Below are positions 17,140-26,632 of a DNA stretch of 64,000 bases, piece after piece (position 1 is the first letter of the stretch; each line of letters opens with the position of its first letter). The DNA lies in the NCBI GenBank assembly GCA_029265125.1, contig JAJUJX010000005.1, positions 124,001 through 188,000 on the forward strand, written 5' to 3'. The notes under the pieces were generated by a model that saw nothing but the letters and a program-made list of their open reading frames with translations, was not told where the DNA came from and ran no database searches. The stretch comes from Tolumonas sp008015085. GTDB taxonomy: Bacteria; Pseudomonadota; Gammaproteobacteria; Enterobacterales; Aeromonadaceae. The translations under genes were made by a program, and so were the position numbers.

Positions 17140-18117
17140 TCACTTTGCAACAAAACGGTAGCGGGTTTGATGATGGTAGGTTTTTCCTGGATGTAGCCAT
17201 GGATCACCTAATTCCGGACGATTAGGACTGTCAGGAATCAATTGGGCCTCCAGACAAACACCTTCATAATCATGGTACAACTCGGAATCTCGGGCTGGGG
17301 CACCTGCCAAATAGTTGCCGGTATAAACCTGTAATCCTGGCTGATTAGTTAATACTTCCATCGTCAACTTTTCATCGGCAGAAGTCAGTTTTGCCGCCAC
17401 ACCATTGTCTCTCTCATCCACAAAAAAGCAGTGATCGAAGCCTTTTGCTGACATTAATTGAGGATGACTCAACCAGCGTTCTTTAAGCTTGCGTGGTTGA
17501 CGCAAATCCAGCGCATCTTCTACAGGCTGCGCGGCAGAGAGCGGAATGCCCATCTCATCAATCGGCAGGTAGGTGCTGGCATTAACCATCAGCGAGTGTT
17601 CACGGACATCACTGCGCTGACCATCCAGATTGAAATAGCCATGTGATGTCAGGTTAACCGGGCAGGTTTTAGACACCGTAGCTCTGATATCAATCAGTAA
17701 CTCTGTGCTCTCCAGTGCATACGTCAACGTGACATCACAGTCACCCGGAAACCCTTGATCGCCATCAGGCGAGTGAAGCGAGAGCACAACCCGATCCTGT
17801 TGCAGCTCAACGACGTTCCATTCACGACGATCAAAGCCCTCTTTGCCCCCATGCAGGCAGTTTTCTCCCTGGCTGGGAACCAGATGGTATGTTTCTCCCT
17901 GATAATGCAGTACTGAATTGGCAATCCGGTTAGCAAAACGGCCAACCATGGCATTCAGATACACTTGTTGCTTGGCATAATCTTCCGGAACACACCCTAG
18001 CAATACTTCCCGCTGGCTGTCGCCAACGGGAACAGTCAATGACAGTAATGCAGCACCCGTTGTCATCAGCGACAGGCGCATTCCGCTATCATTTGAAAGT
18101 GTTATTAATTGGGTCAT
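17140..18117 (-). CDS. galM: Aldose 1-epimerase (galactose mutarotase)
   Basis: This 325-residue enzyme interconverts beta- and alpha-D-galactose so that galactokinase receives its substrate. The beta-supersandwich fold motifs are visible: GRFANRIANS near residue 60, LHGGKEGFDRREW near 88 with the first histidine, TSHGYFNL near 157 with the catalytic histidine, and LEAQLIPDSPN near 290 with the catalytic glutamate. An ATG with GGAG upstream marks the start. It is the last gene of galETKM, 12 bases behind galK. Confidence 0.93.
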   Translation of the reverse strand: MTQLITLSNDSGMRLSLMTTGAALLSLTVPVGDSQREVLLGCVPEDYAKQQVYLNAMVGRFANRIANSVLHYQGETYHLVPSQGENCLHGGKEGFDRREWNVVELQQDRVVLSLHSPDGDQGFPGDCDVTLTYALESTELLIDIRATVSKTCPVNLTSHGYFNLDGQRSDVREHSLMVNASTYLPIDEMGIPLSAAQPVEDALDLRQPRKLKERWLSHPQLMSAKGFDHCFFVDERDNGVAAKLTSADEKLTMEVLTNQPGLQVYTGNYLAGAPARDSELYHDYEGVCLEAQLIPDSPNRPELGDPWLHPGKTYHHQTRYRFVAK

Positions 18118-18129
18118 GATGATCTCCGT

Positions 18130-19284
18130 TTAAAAAATTCCGGCACCATCACATGCTTTACATACATAGCAAGTCGGTTTAAGTCCGGTTTTTTCCGGAT
18201 ATTCGGCTTCAACAGCTGCAATCACTTCTGAAACTTTTGATGGATGCAGTAATGCCACCACACAACCACCAAATCCACCGCCAGTCATACGTGCGCCACC
18301 ATTTACACCGATATGGGATTGCAGGATCTCAACCAAAGTATCAATAGCAGGTACAGTGATCGCAAAATCATCACGCATGGAATCATGAGATTCAGCCATC
18401 AGGCGCCCCATTCTTGCCAAATCACCCGCAGCCAAGGCTTCGGCAGCTGCCAGTGTGCGAATATTTTCAGTAATAACATGGCGAGCACGCTGATAAACAA
18501 CAGGCTCCAGTTTGCCTTGGGTTGCAGCTTCCTGAAGTTGCTCCAGCGTCACATCACGCAATGCTTTCACACCAAAATGTTTTGCGGCTGTTTCACACTG
18601 CTGACGACGAGTGTTGTATTCGCTGTCTACCAATCCGCGTTTTACATTAGAGTGTACAATCAGCACCGCCAAGTCTTCTGGCATTTTAACCAGACGGGTT
18701 TCCAAAGAACGACAATCGAGCAATAAGGCATGGTCTTTTTCGCCACTGGCAGAAATCATTTGATCCATGATTCCGCAGTTACAACCGACGAATTTGTTCT
18801 CTGCTTCCTGACCATTCAGGGCAATAGCAGCAGGTGTCAAACCGAGTTTATATGCTTGATTGAAGGCTTCACCAATTGCCACTTCCAGCGAGGCTGAAGA
18901 ACTCAGACCCGCGCCTTGAGGCACGTTGCCAGACACCACCATATTCAGCCCTTTCAGACTGATTCCTTTTTCCAGCAGGTATTTCACAACACCGCGGATG
19001 TAGTTACTCCACAACTGGTCAGCATGATGTTCAATCGTCTGAGACAGAGAAAATTCATCGCGCTGATTGGCGTAATCAGCAGCAATCACCACGACTTTGT
19101 CATCATCTCTGCGTTGCATAGCAACCACGGTTTCATAATCAATGGCACACGGCAGCACAAAGCCATCGTTATAGTCGGTATGCTCACCAATCAGGTTTAC
19201 ACGGCCAGGGGCTCTGACATAGAAATCCGGCTCACAACCAAAACTACTTTGAAATACGGTGTGCACTTTTTCTTTTAATGACAT
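18130..19284 (-). CDS. galK: Galactokinase
   Basis: This 384-residue GHMP kinase phosphorylates alpha-D-galactose to galactose-1-phosphate. The family signature GRVNLIGEHTDYNDGFVLP starts near residue 27, the GHMP ATP loop PQGAGLSSSASLEV is near 126, the catalytic aspartate is in CGIMDQ near 173, and the C-terminal GGGFGGCV loop is near 345. Length matches E. coli GalK (382). It is the third gene of the gal operon, 10 bases after galT. Confidence 0.95.
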   Translation of the reverse strand: MSLKEKVHTVFQSSFGCEPDFYVRAPGRVNLIGEHTDYNDGFVLPCAIDYETVVAMQRRDDDKVVVIAADYANQRDEFSLSQTIEHHADQLWSNYIRGVVKYLLEKGISLKGLNMVVSGNVPQGAGLSSSASLEVAIGEAFNQAYKLGLTPAAIALNGQEAENKFVGCNCGIMDQMISASGEKDHALLLDCRSLETRLVKMPEDLAVLIVHSNVKRGLVDSEYNTRRQQCETAAKHFGVKALRDVTLEQLQEAATQGKLEPVVYQRARHVITENIRTLAAAEALAAGDLARMGRLMAESHDSMRDDFAITVPAIDTLVEILQSHIGVNGGARMTGGGFGGCVVALLHPSKVSEVIAAVEAEYPEKTGLKPTCYVCKACDGAGIF

Positions 19285-19294
19285 AGTAATTTCC

Positions 19295-20332
19295 TCAAGC
19301 CTGTTCTTTGTAATGAATATCGCTAACTGCCCGTAAACGCTCTGCAGCTTGTTCCGGAGTCAAATCACGCTGTGTTTCAGCCAGCATTTCGTAACCCACC
19401 ATAAATTTTCGTACTGTCGCAGAGCGCAGTAATGGAGGATAGAAATGTGCATGTAACTGCCAGTGCTCCATGTTGTCTTCTGTAAATGGCGCACCATGCC
19501 AGCCCATCGAATATGGGAATGAGCACTGGAACAGATTGTCATATCGGCTGGTCAATTGTTTCAGAGCCAAAGCCAGATCCTGCTTTTGCTCATCGCTGAG
19601 TTCTGTCAAACGACGAACATGCGCTTTTGGCAGTAATAACGTTTCAAATGGCCAGGCAGCCCAGTAAGGAACAACCGCGATCCAGTGTTCAGTTTCAACT
19701 ACTGTGCGTTCGCCGGATTGCTGCTCTTTTTGAGCATAATCCAGCAACATCGGAGCCCTCTTATCGGTTAGCCATTGCTTTTGTGTCTGTTCTTCCCGAG
19801 CCAGTTCATTCGGAATAAAACTGTTCGCCCAGATCTGTCCATGCGGATGCGGATTGGAGCAGCCCATGGCGGCGCCTTTGTTTTCAAAAACCTGCACCCA
19901 CACATAGTCTTTAGAAAGTTCCGCGACCTGTTCACACCAGGTATCTATCACCTGACGGATAGCTGGTACAGGTAGCTCCGGCAGTGTTTTGCTATGATCC
20001 GGTGAAAAGCAGATCACACGACTGGTACCTCTGGCTGACTCGCACTGGAACAGCGGATCTTCTGATTGCGGTGATGCCGGGGTATCTGTCATCAATGCAG
20101 CAAAATCATTGGTGAAAACAAACGTGCCTTGATAGTCCGGATTTTTTTCTCCATTTACGCGAGTATTGCCAGCACACAAGAAACAGTCTGGGTCATGCGC
20201 AGGACGATCGTCCGGGGCTGCTTTTTCTACCTGCCCCTGCCATGGACGTTTTGCCCGATGTGGAGAAACCAGCACCCACTGACCAGTGAGAGGATTAAAA
20301 CGACGATGTGGATGGTCGATTGGATTAAACAT
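19295..20332 (-). CDS. galT: Galactose-1-phosphate uridylyltransferase
   Basis: This 345-residue HIT-superfamily enzyme exchanges UDP between UDP-glucose and galactose-1-phosphate. The zinc cysteines are in CFLCAGN near residue 51 and the active-site HPHGQ (nucleophilic histidine) is near 166. SPHRAKRPWQGQ near 23 and the carboxy-terminal HFYPPLLRS near 296 are also conserved. Length is close to E. coli GalT (348). It begins 3 bases after the galE stop and is clearly co-transcribed. Confidence 0.95.
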   Translation of the reverse strand: MFNPIDHPHRRFNPLTGQWVLVSPHRAKRPWQGQVEKAAPDDRPAHDPDCFLCAGNTRVNGEKNPDYQGTFVFTNDFAALMTDTPASPQSEDPLFQCESARGTSRVICFSPDHSKTLPELPVPAIRQVIDTWCEQVAELSKDYVWVQVFENKGAAMGCSNPHPHGQIWANSFIPNELAREEQTQKQWLTDKRAPMLLDYAQKEQQSGERTVVETEHWIAVVPYWAAWPFETLLLPKAHVRRLTELSDEQKQDLALALKQLTSRYDNLFQCSFPYSMGWHGAPFTEDNMEHWQLHAHFYPPLLRSATVRKFMVGYEMLAETQRDLTPEQAAERLRAVSDIHYKEQA

Positions 20333-20335
20333 GCT

Positions 20336-21349
20336 TTAGTCCTCATATCCGGTAGGATTGGCTTTTTGCCAGCGCCAGCTGTCACGGGTCATATCATCCA
20401 GAGTGCGGGTGGCTTTCCAGCCTAGCTCCTGCTGCGCTTTAGCTGGATCGGCCCAGCATTCAGCTACATCACCTGGGCGACGTTCGACGATGCTGTAATT
20501 GATTTCCAGCCCACTGGCACGAGCAAAAGCATGAACCATCTCAAGCACACTAACGCCCTGCCCGGTTCCTAAGTTGTAAATGTGCAAACCTGATTGTTCA
20601 CCGCAAACCTGCCAGGCTTTCACATGACCTTCGGCCAAATCCATCACATGGATGTAGTCACGCACGCAGGTGCCGTCTTTAGTTGGATAATCATTACCAA
20701 AGATATTCAGACAATCTCGGCGACCAATAGCCACCTGAGTAATGAACGGCATCAGATTATTCGGAATACCCTGTGGATCTTCACCCATACGGCCTGATTC
20801 ATGTGCACCAATTGGGTTGAAATAGCGCAGCAGAGTAATACTCCAGCGAGGATCAGCTTTTTGCATATCTTCAAGCATTTGCTCGATCATCAACTTGGTT
20901 CTGCCATAAGGGCTCATGGTTGAACGAGGAAAATCTTCTTTGATTGGCACCGCATGTGGGTCGCCATAGACTGTTGCAGAAGAGCTGAAAATAAAGCGGT
21001 AACATCCGGCACGGCGCATGGATCCGAGCAGACTCAACGTTCCGGCGATATTGTTTTCAAAGTATTCATAAGGTTTCTGAGTAGATTCACCCACCGCTTT
21101 TAATGCAGCAAAGTGAATGACGCCGGCAATTGGTTGTTCCTGAAAAATACGATCCAATATTGCAGGATCCCGGATATCTCCCTGATAAAAAACAGGCCGT
21201 TTTCCGGCAACTTCCTCAATTCTGTCCAGAACTGATAATTTGCTGTTGCACAAGTTATCCAGAATAACAGGCTCCAGACCTGCTGCAATCAAAGCCAGAC
21301 AGGTATGACTACCAATATAGCCAGCTCCGCCTGTGACCAGAATTTTCAT
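20336..21349 (-). CDS. galE: UDP-glucose 4-epimerase
   Basis: This 337-residue SDR enzyme interconverts UDP-galactose and UDP-glucose and keeps the Leloir pathway running. It has the NAD loop GGAGYIGSHT at residues 7-16, the catalytic serine in FSSSATVYG near 123, Tyr-x-x-x-Lys in YGRTKLMIE near 149, and the sugar-binding segment NLGTGQGVSVLE near 265. I take ATG 21349 (MKILVTGG) instead of an earlier in-frame start because AGGAG lies 6 bases upstream and the length equals E. coli GalE (338). It is the first gene of the galETKM operon, controlled by the operator at 21445. Confidence 0.96.
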   Translation of the reverse strand: MKILVTGGAGYIGSHTCLALIAAGLEPVILDNLCNSKLSVLDRIEEVAGKRPVFYQGDIRDPAILDRIFQEQPIAGVIHFAALKAVGESTQKPYEYFENNIAGTLSLLGSMRRAGCYRFIFSSSATVYGDPHAVPIKEDFPRSTMSPYGRTKLMIEQMLEDMQKADPRWSITLLRYFNPIGAHESGRMGEDPQGIPNNLMPFITQVAIGRRDCLNIFGNDYPTKDGTCVRDYIHVMDLAEGHVKAWQVCGEQSGLHIYNLGTGQGVSVLEMVHAFARASGLEINYSIVERRPGDVAECWADPAKAQQELGWKATRTLDDMTRDSWRWQKANPTGYED

Positions 21350-21444
21350 GTTATCTCCTCTCTGAAATGACAACACGCCAGTTGGTATTTGTTACTGGTT
21401 AGTCTAGAAGAGTGCAGTTCATGAGACTGTGATCAGATAAGCAA

Positions 21445-21462
21445 AATGTAAACGTTTACATT
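21445..21462. promoter_or_regulatory. Gal operator (GalR/GalS site)
   Basis: AATGTAAACGTTTACATT is a perfect 18-bp palindrome with the central CG typical of LacI-family operators. Its inner half fits the E. coli gal consensus GTGNAANCGNTTNCAC. It lies 96 bases upstream of galE and 120 bases upstream of the divergent repressor gene, so it can control both. Confidence 0.8.
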
Positions 21463-21582
21463 TATTCCTGATTTTATATCCCATTTTTAGTAAGGATTTG
21501 TGCTAGTGATAACAACACTATCCCTGATATATTGCGCATAATCAGAATAGAAATTACGCGCTTCGGATGAGAATTACGCATT

Positions 21583-22590
21583 ATGGCAACGATTAAAGAC
21601 GTCGCTAAGCTAGCTGGCGTCTCAATTGCAACTGTTTCAAGGGTAATAAACAATTCACCTAAGACTGGTGAAGCTGCCAGAGAAGCAGTTAAGCGGGCAA
21701 TGGAAGAGCTGAATTATCGCCCTGATCCGAACGCCAGAGCCTTGGTTAGCCGGGTAAACGATACCATAGGTTGCATGGTTTTTGATGTTGCTGACCCGTT
21801 CTTTGGTGCTATGGTAAAAGCCATTGAAACAGAATGCCGGGCGCAACATAAGCATCTGCTCATCGGCAATGGATCGCACGATGCAGCCCAGGAACGTGAA
21901 ACAATTGAACTTCTCATCAGTAAACGCTGCGATGCATTGATTATTCACAGTAAAGCACTTAGCAATGACGAATTGACTGAGTATGCAAAAAAATCACCGG
22001 GTATGGTGTTTATCAACCGGTTATTGCCCGAGATCCCCTCCCGCTGCATCTGGCTGGATAATCATTATGGTAGCCACACAATTACGCAGCACCTGATTGA
22101 GTTAGGCCATAAGCATATCGCTTGCGTAGCATCGAAATATGATATTGAGGATGCTTATGAGCGCATCCGTGGTTATCAGGATGCGTTACGGGAAGCAGGT
22201 TTTGACCCTGATGAAATTGCAGTTGAGCGTGCAGAGCCAAACGAGGAAGGTGGAGAGCAAGCGATTCAGGATCTGCTGGGACGAGGCATGCCATTTACAG
22301 CAGTAGTTGCCTATAACGATGCGATGGCAACCGGGATCATTTCGGTATTAATCGATAATGGTTTCCGTGTTCCGGAAGATGTTTCGGTGGTAGGTTTTGA
22401 TGATGTCATCTTTGCCCGCTTTTCACGTCCGAAACTCACTACGATGCGCTACCCTATCGCTATGATGGCAGCAAGAGCCACACAAATGGCACTCAAGCTT
22501 GCGTCTGGTGAAGCACCGGAAAGCAGTGCTCAGGTCTTTCGTCCTGTTCTTGTCAGACGCCAGTCATCTGCTGTATCCCCATCACGTTAA
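21583..22590 (+). CDS. galR: LacI-family galactose repressor (GalR/GalS)
   Basis: This 335-residue regulator has a LacI-type helix-turn-helix at residues 2-23 (TIKDVAKLAGVSIATVSRVINNS), a hinge near NARALVSRV, and a periplasmic-binding-protein-like effector domain (about 62-335). The whole length resembles E. coli GalS/GalR, including IEVLIS-RCDALI and MVFINR segments. It is divergent from galETKM and convergent with mglBAC. It is likely to repress both, and perhaps itself, until galactose binds. I cannot decide between GalR and GalS orthology from sequence alone. Confidence 0.88.
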   Translation: MATIKDVAKLAGVSIATVSRVINNSPKTGEAAREAVKRAMEELNYRPDPNARALVSRVNDTIGCMVFDVADPFFGAMVKAIETECRAQHKHLLIGNGSHDAAQERETIELLISKRCDALIIHSKALSNDELTEYAKKSPGMVFINRLLPEIPSRCIWLDNHYGSHTITQHLIELGHKHIACVASKYDIEDAYERIRGYQDALREAGFDPDEIAVERAEPNEEGGEQAIQDLLGRGMPFTAVVAYNDAMATGIISVLIDNGFRVPEDVSVVGFDDVIFARFSRPKLTTMRYPIAMMAARATQMALKLASGEAPESSAQVFRPVLVRRQSSAVSPSR

Positions 22591-22603
22591 TTCATATAGT
22601 CTG

Positions 22604-22637
22604 AGCAGGTTCACTATGGCCTGCTTAATTCTTTTTT
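22604..22637 (+). terminator. Terminator of the galactose repressor gene
   Basis: AGCAGG pairs with CCTGCT around a 10-base loop, followed by TAATTCTTTTTT. A second small hairpin with a T-run lies at 22671-22698 (CGTGGT-gtgt-ACCACG) and could back it up. Confidence 0.6.
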
Positions 22638-22712
22638 CAGTAATCCTCTGAGTTCTTACCAATGAGATATCGTGGTGTGTACCACGCTCGTGTTTTTTTG
22701 AGTTAATTTGCC

Positions 22713-22750
22713 ATAAAAAATTCGGACTACCTGCAAGCAGATAGTCCGAT
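22713..22750 (-). terminator. Terminator of mglBAC
   Basis: On the minus strand TCGGACTA pairs with TAGTCCGA, with a further inner CTGC/GCAG stem, and is followed by ATTTTTT. It lies 22 bases after the mglC stop. Confidence 0.9.
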
Positions 22751-22771
22751 TCATATCAGGGGTGAAACTAA

Positions 22772-23773
22772 TTATTTTTTCTTGGCGTATTTCAGGGAGT
22801 CCAGCGCAACTGCCATGATGATGATCGCGCCTTTAATGATGAACTGCCAGTATGGGTTAACGCCGATGTAGGTCATACCATAGTTGATAACGGTGAAGAT
22901 GATTACCCCGGTGATAACACCCAGTACAGTACCCACACCACCACTGAATGAAACGCCACCTACTACGCATGCTGCAATCGCATCCAACTCATACATGAAG
23001 CCTAAGTTGTTGGTCGCACTACCGATACGGCCTGCTTCCAGCATACCGCCGAAGGCATAGAACACACCTGACAGCATATAGATCAGGATCAGGTTCAGCG
23101 TTACGTTAACACCAGATACTTTCGCTGCTTCAGGGTTACCACCGATTGCGAAAATGTTTTTACCGAACTTGGTTTTATTCCACAGAACCCAGATAAGTGC
23201 GGTAGCAATAGCCGCATAAATCACCAGGTAAGACAGTTTGAAATGTCCGAATTTGAAATAACCCTGAGTAAAGCTGGAGAAGCGAGGGTCAAAACCAGCG
23301 ATTGGTGATGCGCCAGCCAGGTCGTAGTACAGTGAGTTCACACCATATACGATGATCATGGTACCCAAAGTAGTGATGAACGGTGTCACATTCAGTTTGG
23401 CAATAATGATACCGTTAATTAAACCAATCAAAGCACCAACAGCACAAACGATCAGAATCACAACAGGAATAGGTACTTCGCCAATGGATGGGAACACCTT
23501 GTTGACGTTTGTCATCGCCTGCAGCAACGTTGCAGCAATAATCGCAGCCAAACCAACCTGACGACCAGCTGACAAGTCAGTACCCTGTGTCACAATCAGG
23601 CCAGCTACACCTAACGCAATAATTACGCGTACTGCTGATTGGGTGAGGATATTACTGAAGTTATTCAGACTTAAAAATGAAGGTTCTTTTATGATAATAA
23701 TCATTAACAGAATAAAAAGAACCACATAAATACCACCATTTTTCAGGTAGTTTAAAGTTTTTGATACATTCAT
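22772..23773 (-). CDS. mglC: Galactose/methyl-galactoside ABC permease
   Basis: This 333-residue polytopic inner-membrane protein of the ribose/galactose permease family has about ten hydrophobic segments, for example residues 12-28, 45-63, 100-125, 180-198, 226-246 and 265-300. It forms the channel of the MglBAC importer as a homodimer, powered by MglA. FAIGGNPEAAKVSGVNV near residue 210 is the cytoplasmic coupling loop typical of the family. Length matches E. coli MglC (336). It follows mglA by 16 bases. Confidence 0.95.
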   Translation of the reverse strand: MNVSKTLNYLKNGGIYVVLFILLMIIIIKEPSFLSLNNFSNILTQSAVRVIIALGVAGLIVTQGTDLSAGRQVGLAAIIAATLLQAMTNVNKVFPSIGEVPIPVVILIVCAVGALIGLINGIIIAKLNVTPFITTLGTMIIVYGVNSLYYDLAGASPIAGFDPRFSSFTQGYFKFGHFKLSYLVIYAAIATALIWVLWNKTKFGKNIFAIGGNPEAAKVSGVNVTLNLILIYMLSGVFYAFGGMLEAGRIGSATNNLGFMYELDAIAACVVGGVSFSGGVGTVLGVITGVIIFTVINYGMTYIGVNPYWQFIIKGAIIIMAVALDSLKYAKKK

Positions 23774-23789
23774 GATGTATATCCCCGGA

Positions 23790-25310
23790 TTACAGATATA
23801 AAGCTGCTAAACGCATAATTTCTTGCTGATCAGTTTTTTCTGTATCAACGATACCAGCCACACGACCATTACTCATAACCAGAATACGATCGGTGATACC
23901 TAACAATTCAGGCATTTCAGATGAAATCATAATAATGCCTTTATCTTTCTTCGCTAATTCGAGCATCAGTTGATAGATTTCAAATTTAGCACCAACATCA
24001 ATACCTCGCGTTGGTTCATCCAGCATTAATATTTCTGGCTGGGTCAGCAACCAACGGCCAATAATAACTTTTTGCTGATTACCACCCGACAATGTTCCAA
24101 TGGCAGTTTTCTGGCTTGGTGTTTTTACACGCATAGAGTCAATAACCCATTGGGTATCACTCTTCATGCGCGAATTATCAAGCAAACCTGTTTTACCTTT
24201 GTAATTATCCATGTTGGCAATCAGTGAGTTGAATGCAATATCCAACTGACTGTAAATACCAGTAGAACGACGTTCTTCTGTTACCAAAGCGAAACCATTA
24301 CGAATTGCATCGTGCGCATCGACGTTATTCACTTCTTTGCCATGCAATTTAATTTTCCCAGATGCTTTTTCACGAATACCGAAAATAGTTTCTACAATTT
24401 CAGTTCGTTTCGCCCCCACCAGACCAGCGATACCTAATATTTCACCTTTACGTAACTGGAAGGTCACATCTTTAATTGATGGCTGATTCAAAGCAGTCAA
24501 GCCTTCAATTTCAAGGATCACTTCTTTCGGACGGTTCACTTTTGGCGGGAAACGCTGAGTTAGTTCACGGCCAACCATCATGCCGATGATTTTATCCATG
24601 TCTAACCCTTCAAGTGGACAGGTATTTACCCATTGTCCATCGCGAAGAATAGTAATCTCATCACACAGCTGAAATATTTCTTCCATCTTGTGAGAGATAT
24701 AAACAATACCACACCCACGGTCTTTTAATTTTCTGATAATTGTAAACAGATGGCTAACTTCTTTTTCTGTCAAAGAAGAGGTTGGTTCATCCATAATTAC
24801 AATTTTAGCGTTATATGAGAATGCTTTAGCAATCTCAATCATTTGCATTTGTGATACAGAAAGATTAGCGACTTTATCTTTAGGATCAATGTCAATCCCA
24901 AGCTCATCAAATATCTCTTTCGTATCGTTATACATTTTGGTGTGATCAATAAACATGCCCTTTGTCGGGTAACGCCCCAACCACATGTTATCCATCACGG
25001 AACGTTGTCTTACCTGGTTTAATTCCTGGTGCACCATTGAAACACCATTATCTAATGCTTCTTTGGCAGAATGAAAGTTAATTTCTTTACCTTGGAAAAT
25101 AATTGTTCCGGCATCTTTTTCATAAATACCAAACAAACATTTTAATAATGTGGATTTACCTGCACCATTTTCACCCATTAAAGCATGAACTGAATATGGG
25201 CGAATTTTTAAATTCACATTATCCAAAGCTTTTACACCTGGAAATTCTTTACAAATACCCGCCATTTCCAGCAGATATTCCTGAGATGAATTCACTGTGA
25301 TATCAGCCAT
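23790..25310 (-). CDS. mglA: Galactose/methyl-galactoside ABC transporter, ATP-binding subunit
   Basis: This 506-residue protein has two fused ABC domains. The first has a complete Walker A (GENGAGKSTLLK, near residue 48), the variant signature LSVSQMQMIEIAKA near 150, and Walker B IVIMDEPTSSL near 172. The second has the degenerate Walker A of this family (GLVGAKRTEIVE near 302) but an intact LSGGNQQKVIIGRWL near 405 and LMLDEPTRGID. Length equals E. coli MglA. It drives galactose import through MglC. It is the middle gene of mglBAC, separated from mglB by a strong hairpin. Confidence 0.96.
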   Translation of the reverse strand: MADITVNSSQEYLLEMAGICKEFPGVKALDNVNLKIRPYSVHALMGENGAGKSTLLKCLFGIYEKDAGTIIFQGKEINFHSAKEALDNGVSMVHQELNQVRQRSVMDNMWLGRYPTKGMFIDHTKMYNDTKEIFDELGIDIDPKDKVANLSVSQMQMIEIAKAFSYNAKIVIMDEPTSSLTEKEVSHLFTIIRKLKDRGCGIVYISHKMEEIFQLCDEITILRDGQWVNTCPLEGLDMDKIIGMMVGRELTQRFPPKVNRPKEVILEIEGLTALNQPSIKDVTFQLRKGEILGIAGLVGAKRTEIVETIFGIREKASGKIKLHGKEVNNVDAHDAIRNGFALVTEERRSTGIYSQLDIAFNSLIANMDNYKGKTGLLDNSRMKSDTQWVIDSMRVKTPSQKTAIGTLSGGNQQKVIIGRWLLTQPEILMLDEPTRGIDVGAKFEIYQLMLELAKKDKGIIMISSEMPELLGITDRILVMSNGRVAGIVDTEKTDQQEIMRLAALYL

Positions 25311-25332
25311 AATATTGCCACAACCATAAAGA

Positions 25333-25361
25333 AATAAGAGGAGGAGGCTCCTCCTCTTATT
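25333..25361 (-). terminator. Intercistronic hairpin between mglB and mglA
   Basis: A 12-bp perfect stem (25333-25344 with 25350-25361) has a 5-base loop. It lies 26 bases after the mglB stop and lacks a clear T-run, so it looks like a partial terminator or mRNA-stabilising hairpin. Such elements commonly let the binding protein be made in excess over the membrane subunits. Confidence 0.7.
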
Positions 25362-25386
25362 AGGTCTACTTTGAAGGGTTTATTTC

Positions 25387-26376
25387 TTACTTAAACTGGC
25401 TCAGGTTATCTTTATCTACGCCAACGTATGGTACACGAACCACTTTGTTAACGATGTTCCACTGAGTACCTTCAGCGGCAGCTTTACCTTCAGCCAGGTT
25501 TTTCGCCAGATCGAATGTCGCTTTCGCCTGGTTATTGGCATCGTTCAGTACGGTCCCCGCCATCTGGCCATTACCTACCATTGCCAGCGCTTCTGGTAAC
25601 GCATCTACGCCGAATACCGGAGTTTTGGTATTACCATGAGCTTTCAGTGCTTCAACTGCACCCATTGCCATCGCGTCGTTGTTCGCAATAACAACTTCAA
25701 TTTTTGCACCGTTAGGGCCTGATAACCATGCATCTGCTTTGTCTTTTGCCATTGCGGTATCCCACATAGCAGTATCAACGTTCAGACCATTGGTTTTGAT
25801 TTTATGGTTTTCGTTCAGCGTTTTGGTCACGTAAGTGGTACGAGCTTCAGCATCCGGATGACCTGGTTCGCCTTTCAGCAGAACATAATCGATCACGCCG
25901 TCTTTGTTCAGATCCCACTCTGGATGTGCTTTCCATTGCTTCGCAATGATGTCACCCTGAATGATGCCTGATTCTTTAGAATCAGTACCCACATAATAAG
26001 CTTTGTCGTAGCTGGCCAATGCTTCCTTGGATGGTTCTTTGTTATAGAACACAACCGGGATATCATTTTCTTTGGCTTTCTCAATAACAACCGGAGCAGC
26101 CGCAGGGTCAACCAGGTTGATTGCCAGTGCTTTTACACCTTTGGAAATCAATACGTCGATCTGGTCATTCTGCTTGGACTGGTCGTTCTGAGAGTCGTTC
26201 ATCAGTAATTCAACGTCTTTATACTGAGCGCCTTCTTTCTCAATCGCTTTACGAACTGCTGACATGAAGTTGTCATCGTACTTATAAACAGTGAAGCCCA
26301 ACAGGGTTTCTGCCTGAGCAGCCGCACCAATAGTCAGACCAGCTAAAATTACAGCTAATTTAGAGAACTTTTTCAT
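25387..26376 (-). CDS. mglB: D-galactose/D-glucose-binding periplasmic protein
   Basis: This 329-residue protein has a Sec signal peptide (about residues 1-22, ending AAQA before ETLLG). The mature protein has the two-lobed sugar-binding fold, with the calcium loop DLNKDGVIDYVLL near residue 155 and the following GEPGHPDAEART. NDAMAMGAVEALKA near 232 is in the sugar site, and the mature length is close to E. coli MglB (332). It delivers galactose or glucose to MglAC and, in relatives, to the Trg chemoreceptor. It is the first gene of mglBAC and is preceded by up to three gal-operator-like sites. Confidence 0.96.
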   Translation of the reverse strand: MKKFSKLAVILAGLTIGAAAQAETLLGFTVYKYDDNFMSAVRKAIEKEGAQYKDVELLMNDSQNDQSKQNDQIDVLISKGVKALAINLVDPAAAPVVIEKAKENDIPVVFYNKEPSKEALASYDKAYYVGTDSKESGIIQGDIIAKQWKAHPEWDLNKDGVIDYVLLKGEPGHPDAEARTTYVTKTLNENHKIKTNGLNVDTAMWDTAMAKDKADAWLSGPNGAKIEVVIANNDAMAMGAVEALKAHGNTKTPVFGVDALPEALAMVGNGQMAGTVLNDANNQAKATFDLAKNLAEGKAAAEGTQWNIVNKVVRVPYVGVDKDNLSQFK

Positions 26377-26491
26377 TCGGGTTTTCTCCAGTTTTTATTT
26401 TTGCTGCAAAGCACTTTTATGGAATTCTCAATGACAATCCTGTCACTGAGCGTGTTCGTAGATAACATTACTCAGTTTCCTGCCATTCTTT

Positions 26492-26507
26492 TGTGATCTC
26501 CTCAACA
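26492..26507. promoter_or_regulatory. Candidate CRP half-site upstream of mglB
   Basis: TGTGA-N6-CAACA matches the left half of the CRP consensus perfectly and the right half partly. It lies directly beside the gal operator at 26510. mgl promoters in enterobacteria are CRP-activated. This is a weak match and is listed because of its position. Confidence 0.35.
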
Positions 26508-26509
26508 AT

Positions 26510-26525
26510 ATGAAATCGTTTACAC
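26510..26525. promoter_or_regulatory. Gal operator upstream of mglB
   Basis: ATGAAATCGTTTACAC agrees with the E. coli gal operator consensus GTGNAANCGNTTNCAC at every defined position except the first. It lies about 135 bases before mglB and is the best of three such sites in this region. Confidence 0.7.
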
Positions 26526-26616
26526 GAGCATTCTTCAATTTCGGGAATCAGGTAACACTTTTATGGGATATACGGGCTCATCAGTAGCCAGATGTATCGA
26601 TATTTTTAGCAAAATC

Positions 26617-26632
26617 ATGGTATCGATTACAC
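26617..26632. promoter_or_regulatory. Second, weaker gal-operator-like site
   Basis: ATGGTATCGATTACAC differs from the gal consensus at two defined positions (1 and 5). It lies 107 bases from the better operator at 26510, close to ten helical turns, which would permit DNA looping by a tetramerising repressor. Confidence 0.4.
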
